NCBI GenBank assembly: GCA_965603365.1
Contig: CBFDCR010000026.1
Span: 1-60,667 of the forward strand
Direction of reading: 5' to 3'
Origin: JAHELQ01 sp965603365
GTDB lineage: Bacteria; Acidobacteriota; Aminicenantia; UBA2199
DNA length: 60,667 nt
Position numbers and translations under genes: made by a program. Positions 27,301 through 37,100 of this stretch are shown here, piece after piece (position 1 is the stretch's first letter; each line of letters opens with the position of its first letter). The notes below the pieces were generated by a model. It searched no databases. It was given only the letters and a program-made list of their open reading frames with translations, and was not told the DNA's origin.

Positions 27301-28369
27301 ACCATTCGATTTGAAATCGGCTCCCCTCTTGAGGGCTGGCCTGGTTATGGTGGAAGAAAATAGTTTTATGTTGATGTTTGACGTTCATCACATCGTGGCC
27401 GACGGCACCTCCATCCAGATATTGAGGAATGAGTTTATCAAAGTCTACGCCGGGGAACCTTTACCCCCCATGAGGATCCAGTACAACGATTATTCCCACT
27501 GGCAGGGCCGGCAGAAGGGACGCGAAACAATGACCCGTCAGCGGGACTACTGGTTGGAGGTGTTCCGGGAAAAATCCCCGATTTTGAATATACCTGTGGA
27601 TTTTCCCAGGCCATCGGTGCAATCCTACGAAGGCAGGGTTTTTATTTTTGATATTAGCCGGGAGGACACGGCAGCCCTAAACCGTCTCGCCGGGGAGAGG
27701 AATGCCACCTTGTTTATCGTGATGCTGGCTGTATATAACGTGTTATTGTTGAAGTTGACCGGGGAAGAGGATATCGTGGTGGGAACAGGCACCGCCGGCC
27801 GCCGCCATGCCGATGTCGCCAATATTATCGGGTTGTTCATGAATACCCTGGCATTGAGAAACAGGGTTGATCCCGATTTAATGTTCTCAAAATTTCTGGA
27901 CCAGGTTAAACGGCGCACCCTGGATGCCTTTGAAAACCAGGATTATGCCTTTGACCAATTACTCCAGGATCTCAAAAAGCAGGGGTTGCTTATACGGGAT
28001 TCCAGTCGAAACCCTCTGTTTGACACCATGTTTTCCCTGGAAAATTATGAAATCCATTCTCGGGAGAATGAAGTCATCAAACTTCCCGGTTTGAAGGTAT
28101 CGCCCTATGAATTTGAATACAAAACCTCGAAATTCGATTGGTTCTTCATCGCCTATGAGATCGACGACATGGTCAGGGTGTTCTGGGAATACTCCACCGT
28201 GCTTTTTAAACGATCGACCATTGAACAATTCAAGGATCATTACCTGGAAATCGTGAAACAGGTGGTGGAAAACAAGAATATCCTGGTAAAAGATATTAAA
28301 ATTTCGGACAAACGATTGGACGTAAAATCCGATTTCGGTAAAGAGGATTTTGAAGATTTCGGTTTTTAA
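24326..28369 (+). CDS. NRPS module 4: half-C-A-T, then C for the next module
   Basis: 1347 residues. The first about 250 residues are only the C-terminal lobe of a condensation domain. They start at the mid-domain DYWLDKLSGD signature, contain VEGEFVNTVLALR and FPLFDTAVLLENVHD, and have no HHxxxDG. Then come adenylation (about 270-775; YVIYTSGSTGVPKG at 442), carrier (GGHSLN, Ser841), and a complete condensation domain (about 893-1330; HHIVADG at 1021-1027). The hand-read A code D-L-Y-D-F-S-L-I-W-K is near the cysteine code DLYNLSLIWK, and the LGGATEATIW block is typical of that A-domain group; Ser or another small residue cannot be excluded. No cyclisation domain is present. Ends in EDFGF, matching the next radical SAM enzyme (GDWGF). 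Confidence 0.9.
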   Translation: MFERMTSSKQEMAAAQNIKERDYWLDKLSGDLVKSGFPTDIKDPTMTGEGSATAAFTWTGELYDKLIRLCSGYDQVLHMALAAGTIALLSRYTGNMDIVIGVPIYRQEVEGEFVNTVLALRTRLDEKMSFKELLIQVRQAMIEAAENQNYPIESLLYKLKIPESADGFPLFDTAVLLENVHDIKYIRHLRVNTIFSFHRQEGRLGGVIQYNRKLFRKARIERLADHLGRLLATSLQQVDSRLCDIEILSPGEREQLLHDFNDTAAPYGMGKTLPGLFEDQTSRAAGFTAVVFGEEQVTYLELNERANQLARTLRDLGTQGEELAAVIMNRSIEMVTAVMGILKARGAYVPLEPDLPESRVCRILSCLGARQVLTDDIHLAKIGHLAGGLSHLEHVVFLNHCHHAEKEIRAQLPGQEIVLPAAIRGQAVDNLTIAASAGDVAYVIYTSGSTGVPKGVMERHRPVVNVIEWVNRTFRVGAGDKLQFVASLGFDLSVYDIFGILAVGASIYVVDNRQVREPQCLLDMIFREGTTSWDSAPATLQQLAPFFQEARENRQRGCFRLVFLSGDWIPLALPDVLRETFPGVQVVSLGGATEATIWSNFYPVDTVSPFWKSIPYGKPIQNARYYILDSYLAPCPAGVPGDLYIGGQCLASGYINDVALTAGKFIPDPFSRGEVIYRTGDLARWFEDGNIEFLGRKDFQVKIRGHRIELGEIEAQLLNHRDIETVILMVREDPRGEKFICAYIAAGKEIETSQLRSFLLAELPEYMVPAYFIQLDKIPLTPSGKVDRKALLEQEVIPEERLTAPRNDIDRGLALLWAGVLGVDAAKIGIDSNFFDLGGHSLNASELVSSMHQRFDVRVPLAEIFRMPTIRELSDYVKSSIKEVFQGIESAEKMEYYPLSAAQRGIYLTQQLDSSSTAYNMPFVMKLDGVVDRERLEETFKILIRRHNSLRTRFRLRDHEPVQQELPAVEFDMQYYETKGEEIGSLIDGFIRPFDLKSAPLLRAGLVMVEENSFMLMFDVHHIVADGTSIQILRNEFIKVYAGEPLPPMRIQYNDYSHWQGRQKGRETMTRQRDYWLEVFREKSPILNIPVDFPRPSVQSYEGRVFIFDISREDTAALNRLAGERNATLFIVMLAVYNVLLLKLTGEEDIVVGTGTAGRRHADVANIIGLFMNTLALRNRVDPDLMFSKFLDQVKRRTLDAFENQDYAFDQLLQDLKKQGLLIRDSSRNPLFDTMFSLENYEIHSRENEVIKLPGLKVSPYEFEYKTSKFDWFFIAYEIDDMVRVFWEYSTVLFKRSTIEQFKDHYLEIVKQVVENKNILVKDIKISDKRLDVKSDFGKEDFEDFGF

Positions 28370-28385
28370 ATCAAGAGGAAACCCA

Positions 28386-30113
28386 ATGAACGCTCAACAC
28401 GAATCACCCATAATGAATGATGATCCCAGGGGGCAAAAGATTTTACTGGTCTTGTTACCTTTCTGGACTCCCCAGATTCCTCCCCTGGGCATTGGTTGTA
28501 TCAAGGGATATCTCCAACAGCACGGCTATCATCATGTTAAGACCGTGGATGCCAATATCGAACTGGATCTACGGGAAGGTTATTACGCTTATTATCGCAC
28601 ACTCAAAGGGTATGTGCCATTGGATAAGCAGGGTAACTACGACAGCCTGGTCAATGATGTGTGGCAAAACCACATGATGGCCCATCTTCATTACACCGAT
28701 GAGGGGGCATACTATAACCTGGTGAAAATCCTGGTTTACAAGGATTTTTTCTGCCATCTTACCGACGATCAGGTAACCCGGTTGAACCACACCCTGGATG
28801 ATTTTTATCGCCGGCTGGAGATCTATTTTGTCAATTTACTGGAAAGAGAAAAACCCGATGTTCTCGGCGTGTCGGCCTTTATCGGTACGCTGCCTGCTTC
28901 GGTATTCGCCCTGAAATTGACCAGGGAGAGGTATCCCCACATCAAAACCGTGATTGGCGGCGGCGCCTTTTACGACCAGTTAGGCTATGGCACCGAGAAC
29001 CTCGAACATTTTGCCCGGCAAACCGAAGGGTATATCGACAAGATTATCGTGGGGGAGGGAGAGAAATTGCTCCTCGTTTTCCTGGAGGGGGAGATCCCGG
29101 AATCCCAACAATTGATCACCCGGGATGACGTCGGCGGGGAGGTGCTGGATCTGGATTCGGTCGATGTCCCGGACATTTCGGACTTTCAACTGGAATATTA
29201 TCCTTATGTCGGGCTTTACGCTTCACGCAGTTGCCCTTTCCAGTGTCGCTTTTGTTCGGATCCGGTATTCTGGGGGAAATACCGCAAAAAGAAGGCCGCC
29301 CGGATTGTGGACGAAATGGTCAAGCTGCAGGAAAAATATCACTCCCAGTTGTTTATCATGAGCGATCTCTTACTGAACCCGGTGATCAACGACCTGGCCC
29401 GGGAATTGATCGACCGGGACCTGTCGCTTTATTGGGACAGCCATATGCGGGTGGGGGAAGAGGTGTGTAGTATCGAAAACACCATGATGTGGCGGCGGGC
29501 TGGGTTTTATCGCACGGAGTTGGGTGTGGAAAGCGGTTCGCAGCGGATTCTCGACCTGATGGGTAAGAAAATCACGCTGGACCAGATCAAGAGAGCCGTT
29601 TCCGCCCTGTCCTATGTCGGTATCAAGGTGACCACCTACTGGGTGATCGGTTATCCAGGGGAGACCGAGGAGGATTTCCAGATGACCCTGGACCTGGTGG
29701 AAGAATTAAAGGATGATATCTATGAAGCCATGTCCAACGCTTTCTGGTATTATCCGGAGGGCCAGGTCAATTCCGGAAAGTGGAAATACCCCCAGATTCC
29801 CCTGTACTCGGTGGAGGCCCGGGACATGTTGATTCTCCAGCATTGGCTCCTGGACTGCGAACCATCCCGGGAGGAACGGTATCGCCGGGTGAACCGCTTT
29901 GTTTCCCACTGCAAAAAATTGGGGATTCCCGATATCTATTCCCTGCGGGAAATTTACGAGGCCGATGAACGATGGAAGCGGCTCCACAAAAACGCAGTAC
30001 CGTCGATGATAGAGTTTAAAGGTAAAAGCAGTGTTATCGATGAAAACCGACGGATCAAAATGGTGAACCTTGTCGAAAATAGAGTAGAAGATGATGGCGA
30101 TTGGGGATTTTAA
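28386..30113 (+). CDS. B12-binding radical SAM enzyme, seam 2 (before module 5)
   Basis: 575 residues from ATG 28386, chosen because AAGAGGAAA precedes it and because the longer start at 28350 would overlap the previous gene. Same architecture as the other seam enzymes: B12-type N-terminal region (ILLVLLPFWTPQIPPLG), radical SAM core with CPFQCRFC (Cys283, 287, 290), GVESGSQRILDLM, YPGETEEDF, and the shared C-terminal LHKNAVP region. After the cluster motif it has SDPVFWGKYRKK where its relatives have SETxxWGxxRKK. Pairs most closely with the seam 1 enzyme. It lies 16 bp after module 4 and about 54 bp before module 5. Ends in GDWGF, the only seam tail with Trp in place of the first Phe. Confidence 0.85.
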   Translation: MNAQHESPIMNDDPRGQKILLVLLPFWTPQIPPLGIGCIKGYLQQHGYHHVKTVDANIELDLREGYYAYYRTLKGYVPLDKQGNYDSLVNDVWQNHMMAHLHYTDEGAYYNLVKILVYKDFFCHLTDDQVTRLNHTLDDFYRRLEIYFVNLLEREKPDVLGVSAFIGTLPASVFALKLTRERYPHIKTVIGGGAFYDQLGYGTENLEHFARQTEGYIDKIIVGEGEKLLLVFLEGEIPESQQLITRDDVGGEVLDLDSVDVPDISDFQLEYYPYVGLYASRSCPFQCRFCSDPVFWGKYRKKKAARIVDEMVKLQEKYHSQLFIMSDLLLNPVINDLARELIDRDLSLYWDSHMRVGEEVCSIENTMMWRRAGFYRTELGVESGSQRILDLMGKKITLDQIKRAVSALSYVGIKVTTYWVIGYPGETEEDFQMTLDLVEELKDDIYEAMSNAFWYYPEGQVNSGKWKYPQIPLYSVEARDMLILQHWLLDCEPSREERYRRVNRFVSHCKKLGIPDIYSLREIYEADERWKRLHKNAVPSMIEFKGKSSVIDENRRIKMVNLVENRVEDDGDWGF

Positions 30114-30167
30114 TGGATAGACAGCAACGAGTTAGATGTATATTAAAAAAGAAAGGAGAACGGACAG

Positions 30168-33100
30168 ATGTTTGAACAGGACAATACAAAAAAGATTTCC
30201 ATCCCTGTGGGAGAAAAAAGTAGGGAAAAGCAGTTTTGGATGGAGAAATTATCCGGGGATTGGCAAAAGTGTGTCTTTCCCTATGACTACCGGGGGCGGG
30301 ACAGGAAAAGCCGCAGGATGGAAACAGTCCTTTTTAACCTGGAGGATGAGTTGTTCCAGGGATTATGGAAGTTGTGCAACCGTTCGGATTTGAGATTGCA
30401 CATCATCCTGGTCACCGGTGTCGCAGCGTTACTTTCCCGGTATACAGGCTACCGGGATATTATCCTGGGAATGCCCATTTATAAACAGCAGGTGGAGGGA
30501 GAATTTATCAATACGGTATTAATCCTACGAAATAAATTGGAGGAACATTGTTCCTTCAAAGATCTGCTGCTGCAAATGAGTAAAACCATTTCCGAAGCCA
30601 ACGACCATGTCAATTACCCCCTGGAGACCCTCCTATATAACATGGATATGCAACTCTCCGACGACGATTTTCCCCTCTTTGATATTGCGGTTCTATTGGA
30701 AAACATTCATAAAGAGGAGGATATTCGGCATCTCAATTTGAACATGGTATTTGCCTTAGACAGGAAAGAGCGCGGTATCGAAGGCAGGCTGGTGTATAAT
30801 GTGTTCCGCTATGAACGCACGGCGGTGCAGCAGGTGACAGCGCGTTTCCGGGAGTTATTGAGGCAGGCGGTAAACAACATCAATATCCAGTTGCCGGATA
30901 TAGAGTTATTGTTGGAGGGGGAGAAACGACAACTCCTGGAGGATTTGAACCAGACCATCACCGATTTTCCCAGGGAACAATCCTTAGCTGGGTTGTTTGA
31001 AGAACAGGTAGGCCGGTTTCCGGGAAACCAGGCGGTTAAATCGGGAAACCGGGATCTCACTTATAGGGAGTTAAATAACCATGCCAATCGTCTCGCCCGG
31101 TTATTGGAAGCCAAAGGCGTGAGAAATAATACCATCGTGGGTCTGTTGACCGATCATTCACCGGAAATGATAGTGGGCATTATGGGCATTTTAAAGACCG
31201 GCGGGGCCTATTTGCCCATTGATCCCGAATTTCCCGAAGACCGTCTCCGGTATATGTTGGCGGAGAGCCACACACACCTCCTGCTCATCCAGCGGGAATT
31301 CCGTGAGCGGATGGATTACCCGGTGGAAACAATGGCACTGGAGATGGCGGAGATTTACGAAGGGGGGGATGAAAGTGACACGGCTCCCCGGGCGAGGGGC
31401 GAAGACCTGGCCTATGTAATCTATACCTCCGGTACCACCGGTCAGCCCAAAGGGAGCTTGATTCAGCAGCGCAGCGTCAGCCGGGTGGTAAAAAATACCA
31501 ACCTGGTGGACCTGGACGAGCATGACCGCATGCTGCTCCTGTCCAATTACGCCTTCGACGGTTCGGTTTACGATATATTCGGAGCGTTACTGAATGGCGG
31601 TGCCTCCGTGTTGATCGCCAGGGCAGATGTGCTGCGCCTGGACAAACTCTGTGAGACGATCGAAAAAGAGAAAATTACCGGTTTTTTTATTACTTCCTCC
31701 CTGTTTAACACCCTGGTGGAGGAGCGGATCGAATGTTTCCGGGATGTCCGCAAGATCGTGGTGGGCGGGGAGAAGGTGTCCGTCGAGCATACCCGCAAAG
31801 CCCTTGATTTTTTAGGCAAAGGCCGGTTGATCAACGGTTACGGCCCCACCGAATCGACGGTATTTGCCATCTGTCACCATATTGACGGGGTGGATGAACG
31901 CCGCAGTAGTGTCCCCATCGGGAAACCCATTTCCAATACCCAGGTATATATCCTGGGCAGAGACATGCGGCCGCAGCCGGTGGGCGTACCCGGGGAGATT
32001 TTCATCGGCGGGGATGGTCTATCCAGGGGTTATTTGAATAATCCGGATCTGACCAACGACAGGTTCCCGGGAAATCCCTTTGCCCCCGGCAGTTTCCTCT
32101 ACCGCACCGGGGATCTGGGGAGATATTTGCCCGACGGGGATATCGAATTCCTGGAACGCATCGATGGCCAGGTAAAACTCCGGGGTTTCCGCGTCGAACT
32201 GGGGGAAATCGAAAATCAACTGCTGCGTCACGAAAAAGTCAAAGAGGCAGTGGTATTGGTCAAGGAAGATAACCGGAAAAACATGATTTTATGTGCCTAT
32301 ATTGTCGCTTCCGTCGAGGTGAGCCTCGCTGATCTCAAGGCCCACCTGGAGGAGAAATTGCCCGATTTTATGGTACCGGCAAATTTTATCATATTGGAAA
32401 AGTTTCCCCTCACCGCCAACGGGAAAATCGATTACCGGTCGCTGCCGGAACCCCAGGGGAAAACCCTGGAGGGCCAGGTGAAATATGAGGCCCCCCGCAG
32501 CGACGTGGAAAGGAAATTGGTAGAGATCTGGGAAGAAGTCCTGGGACAAAAAAACATCGGCATCCATGACGATTTCTTTTTGCTGGGAGGCGATTCCATC
32601 GTCACCATCCAGGTTATTTCCCGGATGGCCCGGGAGGGTTATAAAGTCGATATGCGGGATATTTTTAGCAATCCCACCATAGAAAAACTGGCCAAATTCG
32701 CCGAAAGTGTCAGGCGGGTGGCTCCCCAGTCGGAGGTCACCGGTGAGATTCCCCTGACTCCCAACCAGTGCTGGTTCTTTGCCGAAATTGCCACCGATCC
32801 CCACCATTTTAACCAGTCGATGACCCTCCGGTCGGAACGAAGATTCGACGAGGAGACGGTAAAAGCCATATTCCAGGAAATCCTGGCCCATCATGATGCC
32901 TTGCGTATCCATTTTGAAAAACGTGGCGGGGAAATCGTCCAGATCAACGGGGGAACCGGTGACCCCCCATCCCTGGAAATCATCGATCTCCGAAAAGAGC
33001 GAGAGTTTGAGGCGACTTTCAACCGTCATGCCGATAGATTCCAGGGGAGTATCGACCTCGAGAACGGACCCTTGATGAAGCTGGTAATATTTCGCCTCCC

Positions 33101-34142
33101 CCATGAGGATCGCTTGTTGATCGTTGTCCATCACCTGGTGGTGGATGCGGTATCCTGGCGGATACTGCTGGAGGATATAGAGATCCTGTATCAACAGCTC
33201 AAGAAGGGCGAGACGCCGCAATTGCCTTTAAAGTCCGATTCCTTCCGGGCCTGGTCGGAGAAATTGCGGGCCTACGCCGACTCCGAATCGTTCCTGGAAG
33301 AACGGGATTTCTGGGAAGCCCAGGAACAAAGCGATGTGGCGCCCATCCAGAGGGATTTTGATCGGGCTTTTAGCCGGGTGAAGACCGCCGACTCGCGATC
33401 CTTCCAGTTGAGCGAAGCGGCTACTCAACGGTTGATGACCAGGGCCAACCAGGCTTATGGTACAGGGAGTCGCGATTTACTGGTTACGGCCCTGGCCCTG
33501 GCCGTACGGCAGACCTTCGGTAATCCCAGGGTGGTGATCGATCTGGAAGGACACGGCCGAGAGGGGGTTATTGACGACATCTCCGTGGAACGCACCGTGG
33601 GCTGGTTTACCGCTGTTTACCCGATAGTCCTGGATGTGTCCCACGAAGATCGTTTGGGCCGCCAGATCAAAGAGATTAAAGAGTACCTCCGCCGGGTACC
33701 CCAAAACGGGAGGGGGTATGGAATATTGAGATATTTGACGTCGAAGGAACACAAAAAGGGATTGTCCTTCCAATTGCCCCGGCAGATTTCTTTCAACTAC
33801 CTGGGCCAATTTGACGGCGGTACCCCCATGACATTCGGCACGCCGTGGGAAGCCACGGGGGCCCAGCAGGGCCTCGAGGGGGAACGGCCGTTCGAACTGG
33901 ATATCTGGGCGATGGTAGTGGGAAGACGATTGAAATTTACGGCTAATTTCAGCCGGGAGCAATACCGGGTGGAAACCATAGATACCCTGATGAATCATCT
34001 CCGGGAGATACTGGATACGGTCATCTCCCATTGCTGTGACAGGCAAGCTGGAGAGTTGACCCCCAGCGATTTGACTTATAAGGACCTGTCCATCGACGAG
34101 GTTGAGGACCTCAGCGCTATGTTTGATGCCCAGGAGGGCTGA
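30168..34142 (+). CDS. NRPS module 5: half-C-A-T-E
   Basis: 1324 residues. N-terminal half condensation lobe (about 14-260; QFWMEKLSGD start, GEFINTVLILR, FPLFDIAVLLENIH, no HHxxxDG). Adenylation follows (about 270-750; YVIYTSGTTGQPKG at 416; hand-read code D-G-Y-F-V-G-G-V-F-K, which I cannot assign). The carrier motif is GGDSIVT (Ser810). An epimerization domain completes the protein (about 855-1300; HHLVVDAVSWR from His988, and a later FNYLGQ block typical of E domains). The product residue is therefore expected in the D form. The protein ends in DAQEG with no aromatic tail, and the next protein starts with an ordinary full C domain instead of a half-C. This is the control case supporting the link between tail and half-C. 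Ribosome site AAAGGAGAA. Confidence 0.9.
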   Translation: MFEQDNTKKISIPVGEKSREKQFWMEKLSGDWQKCVFPYDYRGRDRKSRRMETVLFNLEDELFQGLWKLCNRSDLRLHIILVTGVAALLSRYTGYRDIILGMPIYKQQVEGEFINTVLILRNKLEEHCSFKDLLLQMSKTISEANDHVNYPLETLLYNMDMQLSDDDFPLFDIAVLLENIHKEEDIRHLNLNMVFALDRKERGIEGRLVYNVFRYERTAVQQVTARFRELLRQAVNNINIQLPDIELLLEGEKRQLLEDLNQTITDFPREQSLAGLFEEQVGRFPGNQAVKSGNRDLTYRELNNHANRLARLLEAKGVRNNTIVGLLTDHSPEMIVGIMGILKTGGAYLPIDPEFPEDRLRYMLAESHTHLLLIQREFRERMDYPVETMALEMAEIYEGGDESDTAPRARGEDLAYVIYTSGTTGQPKGSLIQQRSVSRVVKNTNLVDLDEHDRMLLLSNYAFDGSVYDIFGALLNGGASVLIARADVLRLDKLCETIEKEKITGFFITSSLFNTLVEERIECFRDVRKIVVGGEKVSVEHTRKALDFLGKGRLINGYGPTESTVFAICHHIDGVDERRSSVPIGKPISNTQVYILGRDMRPQPVGVPGEIFIGGDGLSRGYLNNPDLTNDRFPGNPFAPGSFLYRTGDLGRYLPDGDIEFLERIDGQVKLRGFRVELGEIENQLLRHEKVKEAVVLVKEDNRKNMILCAYIVASVEVSLADLKAHLEEKLPDFMVPANFIILEKFPLTANGKIDYRSLPEPQGKTLEGQVKYEAPRSDVERKLVEIWEEVLGQKNIGIHDDFFLLGGDSIVTIQVISRMAREGYKVDMRDIFSNPTIEKLAKFAESVRRVAPQSEVTGEIPLTPNQCWFFAEIATDPHHFNQSMTLRSERRFDEETVKAIFQEILAHHDALRIHFEKRGGEIVQINGGTGDPPSLEIIDLRKEREFEATFNRHADRFQGSIDLENGPLMKLVIFRLPHEDRLLIVVHHLVVDAVSWRILLEDIEILYQQLKKGETPQLPLKSDSFRAWSEKLRAYADSESFLEERDFWEAQEQSDVAPIQRDFDRAFSRVKTADSRSFQLSEAATQRLMTRANQAYGTGSRDLLVTALALAVRQTFGNPRVVIDLEGHGREGVIDDISVERTVGWFTAVYPIVLDVSHEDRLGRQIKEIKEYLRRVPQNGRGYGILRYLTSKEHKKGLSFQLPRQISFNYLGQFDGGTPMTFGTPWEATGAQQGLEGERPFELDIWAMVVGRRLKFTANFSREQYRVETIDTLMNHLREILDTVISHCCDRQAGELTPSDLTYKDLSIDEVEDLSAMFDAQEG

Positions 34143-34151
34143 AAGATTATC

Positions 34152-37100
34152 ATGAGAAGCAAAGGCAATAATATCGAGGATGTTTATCCCCTCACCCCCA
34201 TGCAGGAGGGGATGCTATTCCATTCACTATATGAAAAAAATACTCCCGTTTACCTGGTGCAACTCTCCTTTCGTCTCCAGATGGCCCTGGAAGAGGCGCT
34301 GGTGAAAGAGTGCCTGGATCGGTTGATGAAACGACACGATGTGCTGCGAACAGCCTTTGTTTACGAAGGTCGCGAACGTCCGCTGCAGGTAGTGTTAAAG
34401 AGCAGACCCGTGGGCTTTTTCTACCGGGATATCCGGGCACTTTCCCTGGAGGCGGAAAAAGAGAACTACCTCGGGAAATTTAAGGCCAAAGACCGACGGC
34501 GGTATTTCGATTTCATGAAGGATCCCTTACTGCGGATCAGCATGATCCGGCTGGAAGAGCTGGAGTACGAGTTTACCTGGACTTTTCACCATATATTGAT
34601 GGACGGCTGGTGCCTGGGGATCCTCATCTCGGAGTTTTTCCAGATTTATGAGAGTCTATTGACCCAACATTCCCCTCCACTGCCGGAGGTCAAACCCTAT
34701 AAAGTCTATATCCGGTGGCTGGAACGACAGGATAAGGAGAGGGCAAGGGAATATTGGAAAACTTATCTGGATGGTTACGAAGGCCTGGCCGAACCGCCCT
34801 GGAAAAATGAATCCGGGAAAGCCAACGAAGGTTACCGGAGCGAGGAGTTTGCCATCCATATCGGCCGGGAGGAAACGACCGCTTTAAACAAGCTGGCCCG
34901 AGAGAACAAGGTGACGGTAAGCACGATTTTCCAGGTCCTGTGGGGTATCCTGCTGGGCAAATACAACCGGCGGCGGGATGTGGTGTTCGGGGCCGTGGTG
35001 TCGGGGCGGCCAGCGGAGATCGAAGGTGTGGAAGGCATGGTGGGGCTGTTCATCAACACCGTGCCGGTACGTGTCAGTTATGAAAACGGCCTCCAATGGA
35101 TGGAACTCTTAAAACGGGTACAGTTGGAGGCCCTGGAGAGTGAGGGCCACCATTATTATCCCCTGGGGGATATCCATTCCGACAGCGGGTTCAAACAGGA
35201 TTTGCTGGATCATATCCTGGCCTTCGAGAATTTCCCGGTGGGGGATCGGTTGATGCAGATGGCGAAACCGGGAGATCGAAGTGGTGCCGCCAATTTTAAG
35301 ATATTGTCCGTCGATGTTTTTGAACAAACCAATTACGACCTGAACGTCACCGTTATCCCGGAGGAGCAACTGAGAATTACCTTTAAATATAATGCCAACG
35401 TTTACGATGAGCAAAATCTCCGGCGGTTGGGCGCACACCTGGATCATGTACTTACCCAGTTGACCGGGAACCCCGGGCTGGTCATGGGGCGGATCTCCCC
35501 CCTGTCTGCGAAAGAAAAAGAAAAGATCCTGTGTGAAATCAACCAGGCCGATACCGGCTTTCCCCGGGACCGGACGGTTCACCGGTTGTTCGAATTACAT
35601 GCCGGGCGCCTGCCGGCCAAGATCGCCCTGGTGTTGGCCGAAGAACAACTCACTTATGACGAACTCAACCGGGGGGCGAACCGGTTGGCCCGGTTTTTGA
35701 GAAGCCGCGGCGTCACCCGGGATACTTTGGTGGGCTTACTCCTGGATCGTTCCCTCCGGGTCATAATCGCCATCCTGGGGGTGGTGAAAGCTGGCGGCGC
35801 CTACTTACCCATGGATCTCGAGTACCCGGAAGAGCGCGTGGGATATATGATGCGGGATGGGGGCGCCGGGTTCCTGCTCCTTGACGGCAGCCTGGCCGCG
35901 ATCCTGGATATGGCAACAACAATCGACATGGATGACCCGGAGATCCAGCGACTGGCAGGAACCAATTTGACGTCCCTCAATGATCCCGCCGATCTCCTGT
36001 ATGTGATCTATACTTCCGGTTCCACCGGGAAGCCCAAGGGTGCGATGATCACCCACCGCAACGTGGTGCGGTTGCTGTTTAACGACAGGAACCTGTTTGA
36101 CTTTGGCCCTAACGATGTATGGACGATGTTTCATTCATACTGTTTTGATTTTTCTGTATGGGAGATGTACGGCGCCCTCCTTTACGGGGGTAAATTGATC
36201 CTGGTGCCCCGCCCTGTGGCCCGGGATCCCGGTGGCTTTTTAAGGATATTGAGGCGGGAGGGGGTTACCGTGTTAAATCAAATCCCCTCGGCCTTCTACC
36301 ATTTAGTGGCGGAAGAGAAAAAGGCAGGGAGACGTGAACTGAGAGTGAGATACGTGATATTCGGCGGTGAAGCCTTGTGGCCGGTCAGGCTCCGGGCCTG
36401 GAAGAATAGGTATCCCGAAACCCAGCTCATCAACATGTTCGGCATTACGGAGACTACGGTTCATGTCACTTTCAAGGAGATCGGGGATGGGGAGATCGAT
36501 ACCAATATCAGTAATATTGGCCGACCCTTGCCCACCCTGGCCACCTATGTGGTGGACGCCAACCTGTGTCTTATGCCCGTGGGGATTCCCGGTGAATTGT
36601 GCGTCGGTGGTGAGGGCCTGGGACGGGGATACCTGAATCGGCCGGAGTTGACCCAACGAGGATTTGTCGGTAATCCTTATCGCCGGTTTGGTCGGTTGTA
36701 TCGATCTGGTGACCTGGCCCGTCTTGCCGGGAATGGAGATATGGAGTACCTGGGACGCATCGATCACCAGCTAAAAATACGGGGTTTCCGGATCGAACCG
36801 GGAGAAATCGAAGCCCGGCTGCTTTTACACCGGCATACTAAAGAGGTGGTGGTAGTGGCCAGAGAGGATGAACATGGCGAGTATTTGTGCGCTTATTTTA
36901 CAGCCGCCGTAAGACTCGATGCCCCCGAATTAAAAACATTCCTGCTCGGCCAATTGCCCGATTACATGATCCCTGCCTTTTTTATCCAGGTGGAAAAAAT
37001 GCCCATCACTCCCAGCGGTAAGATTGACCGTAAGGCGCTGCCTGAACCGGCAGCCTGCGACCTGGATCATGGCGAGACCTATGTGGCCCCCCGAAATGAA

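Noticed and set aside
28350..28385. Longer start for the seam 2 radical SAM gene
   Set aside because: It would overlap the previous NRPS gene and lacks a ribosome site; ATG 28386 has one.
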